The translations under genes and the position numbers were made by a program. Below are positions 1 to 7,105 of a stretch of 13,216 bases of DNA, piece after piece (the stretch's first letter is position 1; every line of letters starts with the position of its first letter). The notes below the pieces were generated by a model, which was not told where the DNA came from, did not search any database, and saw only the letters and a list, made by a program, of their open reading frames with translations. The stretch is from CAYLJO01 sp964383905 (GTDB taxonomy: Bacteria; Acidobacteriota; Blastocatellia; Pyrinomonadales; Pyrinomonadaceae), in assembly GCA_964383905.1 (NCBI GenBank), contig CAYLJO010000178.1, positions 1-13,216 on the forward strand, written 5' to 3'.

Positions 1-85
1 TCGTGCTCAGCGGCAGGAACAGCATTAACTTTATCCCCCAGCGTGACTATTCATTTTTTATCCTGGAGTCCAAACAGGTATACAC
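1..85. other. Window edge, possible tail of an upstream gene
   Basis: One plus-strand frame is open from position 3 and reads LSGRNSINFIPQRDYSFF. This could be the C-terminus of a preceding gene in the same operon, but no stop closes it before it runs into the methyltransferase remnant. I do not recognise the sequence, so it may be chance. Confidence 0.2.
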
Positions 86-770
86 GTGTCCTATTCGTAC
101 GTCGGCAGCGAACTCGACATATTTAGCCAAGCCACCCGATGGAAGGCCTATTACCTTAAAAAATATCTGGGCAGCGCAGTACTGGAGGTCGGGGCGGGCA
201 TCGGGGCCACTACGCTCTCACTGTGCGACGGAAGCCATGGCCGATGGGTGTGCCTTGAGCCCGACCCGGGACTGTCGGGGCAGATCAATTCATTGCTCGA
301 AGCGGGGCGACTCCCCCATGCTGTGAAGTAATCACCGGCACGATTGCCGACGTGTCTTCTCAGTTCGATACCATCATGTATATTGATGTCCTGGAGCACA
401 TTATGGATGACAGGCTCGAGTTGCGCTTGCCGCAGAGCGCCTCGGGCCTGGCGGTTTTCTCGTCGTCCTATCGCCTGCCCACCAGGCACTCCACGCCTCT
501 TTTGATCGAACGATCGGCCACCACCGCCGGTACAATAAAAGCGTGCTTATGGGCGTCGCGCCTGCGTCGCTCCGCTGCGTCGAAATGATCTATCTGGATG
601 CCGTGGGGGCGCTGGCTTCTCTGGCTAATAAATTTCTTTTAAAGAATAGTACACCCACTCCTGAACAGATAGCGTTCTGGGACAAAGTGATGATCCTTCT
701 CTCAAGGCTGGTCGACCCACTCCTCGGCTATAAAGTTGGGAAAACCATCGTCGGCGTCTGGCAGAAATGA
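86..770 (+). pseudogene. Frameshifted class I SAM-dependent methyltransferase
   Basis: The remnant covers a whole small methyltransferase but needs three frames. From a GTG at 86 it reads SYVGSELDIF and then the SAM-binding motif I, VLEVGAGIGATT, followed by the acidic ribose-contact position in CLEPDP. Near the C5 run at 313-317 the frame moves by -1 and continues as VITGTIADV and YIDVLEHI, the usual post-II region. Near 417-423 it moves by -1 again and continues as RLGPGGFLVVLSPAH and DRTIGHHRRYNKSVL, then runs to the TGA at 768-770. Each shift fits loss of one base. The family methylates small molecules or lipid-linked sugars, and the closest resemblance is to methyltransferases coded beside glycosyltransferases. 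The true substrate is unknown. The stop overlaps the start of the next remnant (ATGA, 767-770), so the pair was probably one operon. Two single-base assembly errors are the main alternative explanation. Confidence 0.8.
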
Positions 771-2502
771 TCTTGCCGCGTGTCCTTAAGGTAATCTTTC
801 TCACGCTTTTGACCGCGCTTGCCGCGTAGGTAGCCTATTTCCAGATGTTCACGCGCTTTGCCTATTACGATGATGAAGGATACATCATGATTACGGTCAA
901 ATACTTCATCGAGGGGTATCCGCTTTATGACGATGTTTATACACAATACGGACCGGCGTTTTATCTTATTAAGGGGCTGTTCCACCCTCTGGGTTCAATC
1001 TCGCACAATGAGGGGCGGCTGTTTTCTATCGCCGTATGGCTGGGCACCGTACTTCTTGTTTCTCTTTTTACGTATCGGGTCACGCGCTCCATAGCCCTGT
1101 CGGCGCTCGCGCACTTACTTTCCTTAGTCATGCTCGGGGTAATCACGAAGGAGCCGGGGCACCCTCAAGAGATTTGCGGATTTATTCTTGCCTTGGCGGC
1201 AGTGCTCTCGACCACTAAAAGAGGGCTGCCCGTCGTTGGCCTCCTGGCGGGCGTGCTGATTCTTATCAAAATCAATGTCGGATTGTTCTTTCTATTAGCT
1301 ATTTGTCTTCTATTCCCTGGCAAAATTCGTTTGGTCCCTTTGATGATCTCATTACCGCTGCCGGCCCTCATCATGCGACATCACCTGATTACTGCGTGGG
1401 GGTTGCAGTATTGTCTCGTGGCAACTGTCTCGACCATCGGGGCCTTTATTGTGATGCTTCGCCACGCTGATCTGCCCCGGTTTACAATCGGGCAAGCTCG
1501 GATAGCTTCTGGCGCATTCGCCGTCACTGTGACCACAATCTGCGGAACTACGCTGCTGCTCGGCACCTCGTTACGAGGGCTCATTTATGGGGTAGTACTG
1601 GAGCCCCTCAGTTTGGCGGCAAAGGCTCCGCTGGCGCTCCCTTTGACGAATGCGGCAATTCCCTGCGGTTGCCTGGCTCTGTATTGGCGGCGGTGACAGG
1701 TAGGCGGTAGCAGATAACCGCAGGTCTCAAAATAGCTTTTGGACTAGCCATCTGCTACTTCATCCTGACAGCAGTGATGATACGGGCGGCGGCGACAGGC
1801 TGCTCCTCTACGCAGCCCCTTTCTTGTGGCTCGGAATGCTGACCCGTCACTTCCCCAGAGTCTTCGTCTGCGCAGTCGCCCTGCTTCAAATCTTGCAGGC
1901 TTATCCTGTGGCCGGCAGCCAGTTGGCTTTCGGTACTTTTCTGGTGATTCCGACCGCGCTGTGCTGCCTGCGCGACGGGTTGGTGGAGTTGCTTCCAGCG
2001 CCCGGCAGGCGCGAGCTAAGCCACGCCGCGCTGCTTATTGTCGTGGCGTTAACCACGAGCTTGTACGTCAGGAAGAGGTTCTTCTTTACCAAACTTACTT
2101 GTCTTATGCCCCCATTACCCTCCGGGCGCCGACCAACTAAGACTTCCGCCGACACAGGCGGCAGCCTACAACTGCATCGCGCAGAAGCTCGCTCGAACGT
2201 GTGACACCTTTGTCACAGCGCCGGGGGTCAACGGCTTCTACTTCTGGGCGCAAAAGGAGCCGCCTACGCACCTTAACACCACCCTCTGGGGTGGTTGCTT
2301 ACCGCCGAGCAGCAGCAAAAAATTGTTAATAGTTTTTCGTAATATCCCAGGGGGTGCGCCCTGGTGCTTGACCGCCGCCGCCAACGCCTCTCCGCTGATG
2401 CGGTATATTAAGGAGGCCTTTCATGAGATCGACCAAACAGGCGATTACATTATCATGATACGAAACGACCGACAGCCGCTTCCTTTTTTGTCCTGTTCGT
2501 GA
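767..2502 (+). pseudogene. Decayed GT39-like membrane glycosyltransferase
   Basis: The ATG at 767 overlaps the methyltransferase stop. The first 20 codons form a hydrophobic helix that ends in an in-frame TAG at 827-829. The same frame continues to a TGA at 1694-1696. It carries YYDDEGYIM, the acidic loop after the first membrane helix of PMT/GT39-type enzymes, then YTQYGPAFY, EPGHPQE and several transmembrane helices. The gene then resumes in another frame around 1743 (LLLYAAPFLWLGML, LQAYPVAGSQLAF). It moves through at least three further frame changes: LSYAPITLRAP near 2100, QLRLPPTQAAAYN and VNGFYFWAQKEPPT from 2134, AEQQQKIV and YPRGCALVLDR at 2307-2375, and MRYIKEAFHEI to the TGA at 2500-2502. 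The C-terminal part would have been a periplasmic tail. Such GT-C enzymes transfer sugars from polyprenyl-phosphate donors outside the inner membrane. The nonsense codon plus many shifts make this a real pseudogene. Confidence 0.85.
827..829 (+). other. In-frame nonsense codon (TAG) in the GT39-like remnant
   Basis: The reading frame opened by the ATG at 767 is interrupted here after 20 codons. It continues without a shift into the conserved DDEGY region, so a single substitution would restore the first 310 codons. A later ATG at 845 could restart translation but would lose most of the first membrane helix. Confidence 0.8.
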
Positions 2503-2570
2503 GCCTGATAGCCGAACCGCCATTTTTTGTCACGACTACTGGCCGAGAGTTGTCACTTGGTCAGCGCGGA

Positions 2571-3494
2571 TCAGTGAATGTTGCCGCAGTCAGCGTTGGT
2601 GCGAGTCGCCGTTGATCCGAACCGCAACTGGTATTCTTGTGATGTGATAAACGCGCAGGTCATCCCTTTAAAGGCACTGGCATCCAACCCGTTCATCACT
2701 CCCAACCAGAACTGATACCCTCCGGCGTCCGGGTCCCGCCGCAGGTACCCGAAGTACTGCATCAGCACAAATGCGGCGTTGTACTCCACCTGCACAAACG
2801 ATGTATTCTGGACCGCCGCCCGCACAATGCTTGCCCGCCCGCTGTCCGTCCCGTCATACTGGCTGATCAGTGTGCTGCGCTGCGATGTGAGATCCACCCC
2901 GTCGGTCGCCTTGACCGTTGCCAGCAAAGCATCGACGAACTGGGCGGCGGTCATCGTACGCGGGTATTTCTGCAGGAACTCTGCCCGGCCTACCCAATTG
3001 CTGGCGAACGTCGCTTTGGCCGCATCCAGATTAGCGCCGCCGACCACCTGCCGCCTGTCCGGCATGAACTCGGCAAACTGCGGCAGCCGTCCCAGACTGG
3101 CTTTGTAGAAGCCATAGATGTATGAGCCGCTCTGCTGGAACTCGGTGGAAGTGAAGTAAGCTGCGCTGACCCCAACGCGCCGCCCAAGCATGCAGTTCGG
3201 ATCACTGCCGCAGCCTCCGAGCTGAGCAATCCAGTAGTCCATCCCACCCTGATCGGGGAAACGGTTGAGAAAATCAACGTAGTGCTGGCTGACGAAGAAA
3301 TCACTATCATCAATGGTGATGACCTGATTAGTGCCAGGACGCAGGCGCAGTGGTTTGACCTTGATGTTGCCGTAATAGAGGTCGGCGGGAAGGTTCGGAT
3401 CGTCGGCGACGATTCTCAAGGTGGGGGCGGACTGGGCCAGTCCGCTCATCGCGAAAAGTGCTATCGTAAGAACAGCAGCGCCAAGCTTTAACAT
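2571..3494 (-). CDS. Small secreted DUF4214-domain protein
   Basis: This 307-residue protein begins with a Sec-type signal peptide (hydrophobic residues about 4-20, small residues around 20-23 for cleavage). After a spacer of about 40 residues, nearly all of the rest is one DUF4214 domain (about 62-300), starting DDSDFFVSQHYVDFL and including RFPDQGGMDYW and SAAYFTSTEFQ. The Cys pair C95/C101 and two Cys near the C-terminus (TCAF, DCG) may form disulfides. DUF4214 proteins are usually secreted, and their molecular function is not established. A good Shine-Dalgarno site (AGGAG) precedes the ATG by seven bases and fixes the start. The domain is closely related to the C-terminal domain of the protease gene at 4172-6322, and codons 161-228 are identical to it in DNA. 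It converges with the dead operon on its left and diverges from the protease. A structural or binding role outside the cell is inference. Confidence 0.85.
   Translation of the reverse strand: MLKLGAAVLTIALFAMSGLAQSAPTLRIVADDPNLPADLYYGNIKVKPLRLRPGTNQVITIDDSDFFVSQHYVDFLNRFPDQGGMDYWIAQLGGCGSDPNCMLGRRVGVSAAYFTSTEFQQSGSYIYGFYKASLGRLPQFAEFMPDRRQVVGGANLDAAKATFASNWVGRAEFLQKYPRTMTAAQFVDALLATVKATDGVDLTSQRSTLISQYDGTDSGRASIVRAAVQNTSFVQVEYNAAFVLMQYFGYLRRDPDAGGYQFWLGVMNGLDASAFKGMTCAFITSQEYQLRFGSTATRTNADCGNIH
2811..3014 (-). repeat. 204-bp perfect inverted repeat, left arm
   Basis: The reverse complement of this stretch equals 5891-6094 base for base. It covers codons 161-228 of the 307-residue DUF4214 protein, in register with codons 574-641 of the protease. 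Both edges are sharp: AAA|GCG against AAG|GCG on one side, and GTC|CAG against GTC|GAG on the other. Confidence 0.95.
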
Positions 3495-3501
3495 TAGATT
3501 G

Positions 3502-3506
3502 CTCCT
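3502..3506 (-). promoter_or_regulatory. Ribosome binding site of the small DUF4214 gene
   Basis: On the minus strand the sequence AGGAG lies seven bases before the ATG at 3494, which is ideal spacing. It supports that ATG over any internal start. Confidence 0.7.
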
Positions 3507-3528
3507 AATTCTTTTGTGGCGAGACGAT

Positions 3529-3536
3529 ATTTTATA
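3529..3536 (-). promoter_or_regulatory. Possible -10 element (TATAAAAT)
   Basis: On the minus strand TATAAAAT lies about 35 bases upstream of the small DUF4214 start. I see no convincing -35 box at the right spacing, so this is only a candidate. Confidence 0.25.
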
Positions 3537-4171
3537 CTCTGGAAACTTCGGAGAGGGAGGTTACTCTCATCACCTTCGAAGGGTGGGGCTGCGCCCTTAC
3601 CAACGAAAAATATTGTAGCTTGCCCGGTCTCGGTTTGTCAACGAGGTTGTTGGCGCGGGCGTTGCGAGGCGCGACGATAGCCTAAATCTCAAAGCTTCTG
3701 ATAACTGTTATATGCCCTAGGCTTAGCCGTGCTCAATAAAATAATTCGCAACTCTTTCATGCACTTGAGCGTAAAACTCACTGCAAAGTCGCGCTGTATT
3801 TCTTTAATATAGGAGAAATAACTCAACCGCTTTCCTGTGTCAACTTACCGGCAGTTATTGGCAGTTTGTCAGGATGGTCGTGCGATAATTAAGCTGTAGT
3901 ATAGCTACAAGTTCCGGAAAAATAGGCGAATTTGGCGCGCTCAAAAGGATTCGGGATAACGTAAGTGGCTCGCTAATTGCTATCAGAATACAAGCCTCGC
4001 CCTCATCGGGGCATAATGCTATAGATCAAGCAGGGTGGCTACCACTCCAATAAAGCTCATTTCACACACGGTAGGTTGGCTCATTTAAGCCATTAATGCA
4101 CAATGGCGGTATTGAGGGCCGATCAAGCTTGATTATTACCGGTTCTTTAAATGGGCCGATAGGTTTTACCC

Positions 4172-6322
4172 ATGATGTCCTTGATACGTCTTCCAATTAC
4201 GGCGCTCACTCTTATTGCATTCATGCTCGGCTGGGTTGTCCCGGCGCGCGCCTATACTCTTCAATACGACAATGCCAGCGGTATTCAAATCAAGTGGGCG
4301 ACGAACACCATTACAGTTGCGCTATCAACCTCTCTCAATTCGCCGCCGTCCAATATCAAAGCCGGGAGCGACCTTGTCGGAGCAGCAAATAGGGCGCTCG
4401 GGCGCTGGTCGCAAGCGGCTAACGTGCAGTTTGTCGTCACCTCGTCGGGCACGCAGTCGGTCAGCGCAAACGGCAGTTTTGGTAACGGCATGGGTTTGAT
4501 TACAGTCGCCAACACGCCGGAGAACGCTGCGCTCTTTCAAGGCGGCAACAGTAGCCGGCCGGCGCGCACGCGCATCTTCTACGAGCCGAACAGCGGCGCG
4601 ATCACGGAAGCCGACATTGTGATAAACCCGACCATTCTTTACCAGAACCAGATCAACCAGAGTGACCCGAACAACGGCGTTGCGCCCGGTTTCTCCACGG
4701 ACGGCTCGCCGTGGACCTACGATGTTGAAGCAGCGCTGGCGCATGAGATCGGTCACCTGCTGGGCCTCGAACATTCGGCCAATCTCGCCGCGACGATGCA
4801 GCCACGGTTGGGACGAAACAGCGTGTATAACTTGCCCGCTCTAACCGTCCGGACACTCTCTGAGGATGACCGCGCCGGCGTCCGCGCCATTTATGGCCCG
4901 CGCGGAGGGATGGGCTCAATTACCGGTACAGTCTCTTTAGGTGGCGCTCCGGCCTACGGCGCGCACGTATGGGCGGAGAATGCGGTGGTCGGCAAAGTCA
5001 CCGCGGGTAATATCAGTGTATCGAACGGCACGTATCGCATCGATAATCTGCCGCCGGGCCAGTACCGCGTCATGGCCGAATACCTTGACGGCCCGGTAGT
5101 GGCCGCCGAGATTCCTTCAGGGGGAGGCGCTTATGCCGGTCTCGCGAGCAGCGCGCAGCCACCGTTCCACACGACGGAGGCAGGCCAGGTTAGCGTCACT
5201 GCCGATGTGGCAACCCCCCTCAATATCTCTCCGACGGGTGGGGCACCGTCTCTCAATCCCAACATACTCGGCCTCAATTTGCAGCTTTCAACCAGCCCGA
5301 TACCGCTCTCGGCCAGTGGAACCTATACACTCTATGTGGGCGGCCCGGGCGTGGATCAGGTGCCGGCTTCGGGCATCAGTATTACTTCTCCCTTCATGAC
5401 CGTGAACCCGGCGAGCCTTGCGGTCGTGCAGTCCGGCCCGACTCCAATTATCAGCTTTGACATGACGGTCAGCGCAAATGCGCTGGCCGGCGATTACAGC
5501 ATCCGTCTGCAATCAAACCCGGGCGAGGTCGCGTACGTGGCGGGGGGCTTAACCATCGACCCCGGTGTTAACTCATCTTTTAACAACGCGATTGATGACC
5601 CGTCGTTCTTTGTCACGCAGCACTACCTTGACTTTCTGAGCCGGCAGCCGGACCAGGGCGGATTGAATTATTGGACCGGCCGGCTGACAGCCTGTGGCAA
5701 TGATCAGAACTGCATGCTCGGGCAGCGCATTGCGGTCAGCGCAGCTTACTTCACCTCGGATGAGTTCCAGCAGACGGGCTACTACATCTATCGCTTTTAC
5801 AGAGCCAGCTTGGGACGCCAACCCCTCTTTGCCGAGTTCATGGGTGACAGAAGCCAGGTCATCGGAGGGGCGAATTTGGATGCCGGTAAGGCGACGTTCG
5901 CCAGCAATTGGGTAGGCCGGGCAGAGTTCCTGCAGAAATACCCGCGTACGATGACCGCCGCCCAGTTCGTCGATGCTTTGCTGGCAACGGTCAAGGCGAC
6001 CGACGGGGTGGATCTCACATCGCAGCGCAGCACACTGATCAGCCAGTATGACGGGACGGACAGCGGGCGGGCAAGCATTGTGCGGGCGGCGGTCGAGAGC
6101 CAGGCCTTCGCCGATGCCGAGTACAACGCCGCCTTCGTACTGATGCAGTATTTCGGCTATCTCAGACGAGACCCGGACGCGGGTGGGTACCAGTTCTGGC
6201 TGGGGGTGTTGAACGCGACGCGCAACCCGAACGGGATGACGTGCGCCTTCATCACTTCGGCGGAGTATCAACTGCGCTTCGGGGTGGTTGCAACACACAC
6301 CAATGCCTCCTGCGGGCAGTAG
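4172..6322 (+). CDS. Secreted matrixin-type zinc metalloprotease with C-terminal DUF4214 domain
   Basis: This 716-residue protein has a Sec signal peptide (cleavage probably after the ARA at 25-27). The catalytic domain follows (about 28-245), with the zinc motif HEIGHLLGLEH at 191-201: ligands H191, H195 and H201, and general base E192. The Met-turn is TMQP around M209. Together these place it in the metzincins, most likely the M10/matrixin group. A carboxypeptidase-regulatory-like beta domain follows (about 246-315, with GSITGTV and NLPPGQYRVMAEY), then an Ig-like region (about 360-470). The last part is a DUF4214 domain (475-716, starting DDPSFFVTQHYLDFL) that resembles the separate protein at 2571-3494. 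It should act outside the cell, cleaving protein while the C-terminal modules bind or anchor. The substrate is unknown. Two ATGs lie in tandem (4172, 4175); the first is used here. The gene stands alone and is followed by a strong terminator. Confidence 0.88.
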   Translation: MMSLIRLPITALTLIAFMLGWVVPARAYTLQYDNASGIQIKWATNTITVALSTSLNSPPSNIKAGSDLVGAANRALGRWSQAANVQFVVTSSGTQSVSANGSFGNGMGLITVANTPENAALFQGGNSSRPARTRIFYEPNSGAITEADIVINPTILYQNQINQSDPNNGVAPGFSTDGSPWTYDVEAALAHEIGHLLGLEHSANLAATMQPRLGRNSVYNLPALTVRTLSEDDRAGVRAIYGPRGGMGSITGTVSLGGAPAYGAHVWAENAVVGKVTAGNISVSNGTYRIDNLPPGQYRVMAEYLDGPVVAAEIPSGGGAYAGLASSAQPPFHTTEAGQVSVTADVATPLNISPTGGAPSLNPNILGLNLQLSTSPIPLSASGTYTLYVGGPGVDQVPASGISITSPFMTVNPASLAVVQSGPTPIISFDMTVSANALAGDYSIRLQSNPGEVAYVAGGLTIDPGVNSSFNNAIDDPSFFVTQHYLDFLSRQPDQGGLNYWTGRLTACGNDQNCMLGQRIAVSAAYFTSDEFQQTGYYIYRFYRASLGRQPLFAEFMGDRSQVIGGANLDAGKATFASNWVGRAEFLQKYPRTMTAAQFVDALLATVKATDGVDLTSQRSTLISQYDGTDSGRASIVRAAVESQAFADAEYNAAFVLMQYFGYLRRDPDAGGYQFWLGVLNATRNPNGMTCAFITSAEYQLRFGVVATHTNASCGQ
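5891..6094 (+). repeat. 204-bp perfect inverted repeat, right arm
   Basis: This stretch is the exact reverse complement of 2811-3014 and codes for residues 574-641 of the protease. The flanking parts of the same domain are similar in protein but clearly diverged in DNA. That marks this tract as a recent copy event and not as simple common ancestry. Confidence 0.95.
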
Positions 6323-6359
6323 TAGAGTAGCCACAGAGTTAACATCAGTTAAAAGAATC

Positions 6360-6408
6360 AAAGCGGCTGCCGGGGACGCGAACGATATGCGTCCCCGGCA
6401 GCCGCTTT
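6360..6408 (+). terminator. Rho-independent terminator after the protease gene
   Basis: Two perfect 20-base arms (6360-6379 and 6389-6408) flank a nine-base loop. The stem is very GC-rich in the middle, ends in AAA/TTT pairs and is followed by a short T-rich tail. It begins 38 bases after the protease stop. The A-rich left edge could let it work on both strands, although no gene reads towards it from the right. Confidence 0.88.
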
Positions 6409-6409
6409 T

Positions 6410-6720
6410 CTAAAGAGGGTTGTGACCACCGGAACAGGTAAGCGCCGGCCCAACTAAACTTCAACCGCCCTGTCCCAAAGCCAAGTCGCCCATCCGGCGT
6501 ACAAATAAGCGGGTGGAAATTGACTGTATCTTGTGGTGCTGACGAGCAAGAAAGATCACGCAAAGGCGCCAAGGCGCCAAGCAAGGCGAAGAAGAGCGAC
6601 ACTCAATCGCCGACTGCTGTAATAGGCGGAAGGAAATCGAATCTGATGATTACATACTCCCAGCTCTTACCGTATTGCTTTCACCAATGTCATGATTAAT
6701 GATGATCTATTGCGAGTGTA
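6410..6720. other. Gene-free stretch after the terminator
   Basis: No coding region is supported here apart from the short repeat element at 6547-6600. A minus-strand open frame crosses it but overlaps both the terminator hairpin and the repeat, so I treat it as chance. Confidence 0.5.
6547..6600. repeat. Dispersed-type tandem element (AAGGCGCC units)
   Basis: Two perfect eight-base units (AAGGCGCC at 6563-6570 and 6571-6578) sit in a purine-rich frame that begins AAAGATCACGCAAAGG and ends AAGCAAGGCGAAG. Each unit contains the palindrome GGCGCC. Elements of this look are common between genes in Acidobacteriota and some other phyla, and their function is not known. A related but different element lies at 11093-11148. 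Confidence 0.6.
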
Positions 6721-7068
6721 TAATGGTTCGCAAAAAACGCCCCAGACTCATTGTTGGCTGAGATGAAATCAATGACACTCTGGTTGAAATGAAGTTGGGG
6801 CCATTTCTGGCCGTGGGAAGCTTAACGAGCAAAGAGTTGACACCACTCTCAACGGGCAGTCTCCCCGCGCACTGGAACTGAAAACGGAGGTAGCTGTGTA
6901 GGAAGTAGTGTGTTAACAAAGGGAATGCTGCGGGGGAAAAGCATCCCTAAATTCGGGTTGCCGGATGCGGCATCGCCAAAGTCGTTGAAAGTGAGTGATG
7001 ACATACGACCGCAGGGTGTCAGAATGGAATGGGAGAGACTGCGGCGGCAGGGAAGCGCCGAGCGGTAA
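6721..7068 (+). pseudogene. C-terminal remnant of a GT-C-like membrane protein, upstream copy
   Basis: Broken reading frames here align in order with the last hundred residues of the intact gene at 7106-8887. DEINDTLVEMKLGPFLA (from 6762) matches its DEINDAVLQIKCVPFLP. LNGQ near 6848 matches LNGN. The open stretch MLRGKSIPKFGLPDAAS (from 6925) to a TAA at 7066-7068 matches LLRGRNVLQFDLPNASS and the following VEWIEL (here MEWERL). At least two frame changes separate these blocks, and nothing of the membrane part remains. It ends 37 bases before the start of the intact copy. It is the oldest-looking of three tandem copies. Confidence 0.8.
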
Positions 7069-7105
7069 TCCGAGACAATTATAATTCGGTGACCGATGAG
7101 CATTT

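Larger units (their letters stand above)
3495..4171. other. 677-base intergenic region between divergent DUF4214 genes
   Basis: Both flanking genes start outward from this gap, so it must hold their two promoters. It is more AT-rich than the genes. It contains a small inverted repeat (TGTAG at 3895-3899 and CTACA at 3905-3909) and a short direct repeat (GGCAGTT twice, around 3850-3866). I found no recognisable coding remnant, RNA gene or clear sigma-70 promoter on the protease side. The protease start has only a weak upstream purine stretch (TAGG, about nine bases before). Confidence 0.5.

Noticed and set aside
313..423. Methyltransferase frameshifts considered as assembly errors only
   Set aside because: The next gene of the same operon has a nonsense codon and many more shifts, while the long genes at 4172, 7106, 9345 and 11685 are clean. 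Single-base errors at these two sites cannot be fully excluded.
2279..2294. Hairpin CCACCC/GGGTGG considered as a terminator
   Set aside because: It is short, has no T-run and lies inside the coding remnant of the GT39-like gene.
2779..3108. Long open frame antisense to the small DUF4214 gene whose protein matches another antisense frame at 5797-6126
   Set aside because: The match follows automatically from the shared DUF4214 DNA, including the 204-base identical tract. The sense frames have signal peptides and a known domain.
5573..6361. 262-codon minus-strand open frame under the end of the protease gene
   Set aside because: It is the mirror of a GC-rich coding region, has no recognisable domain, and overlaps the DUF4214 domain of a clear gene.
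6345..6602. 85-codon minus-strand open frame
   Set aside because: It is built from the terminator hairpin and the AAGGCGCC element, and has no domain or good ribosome binding site.
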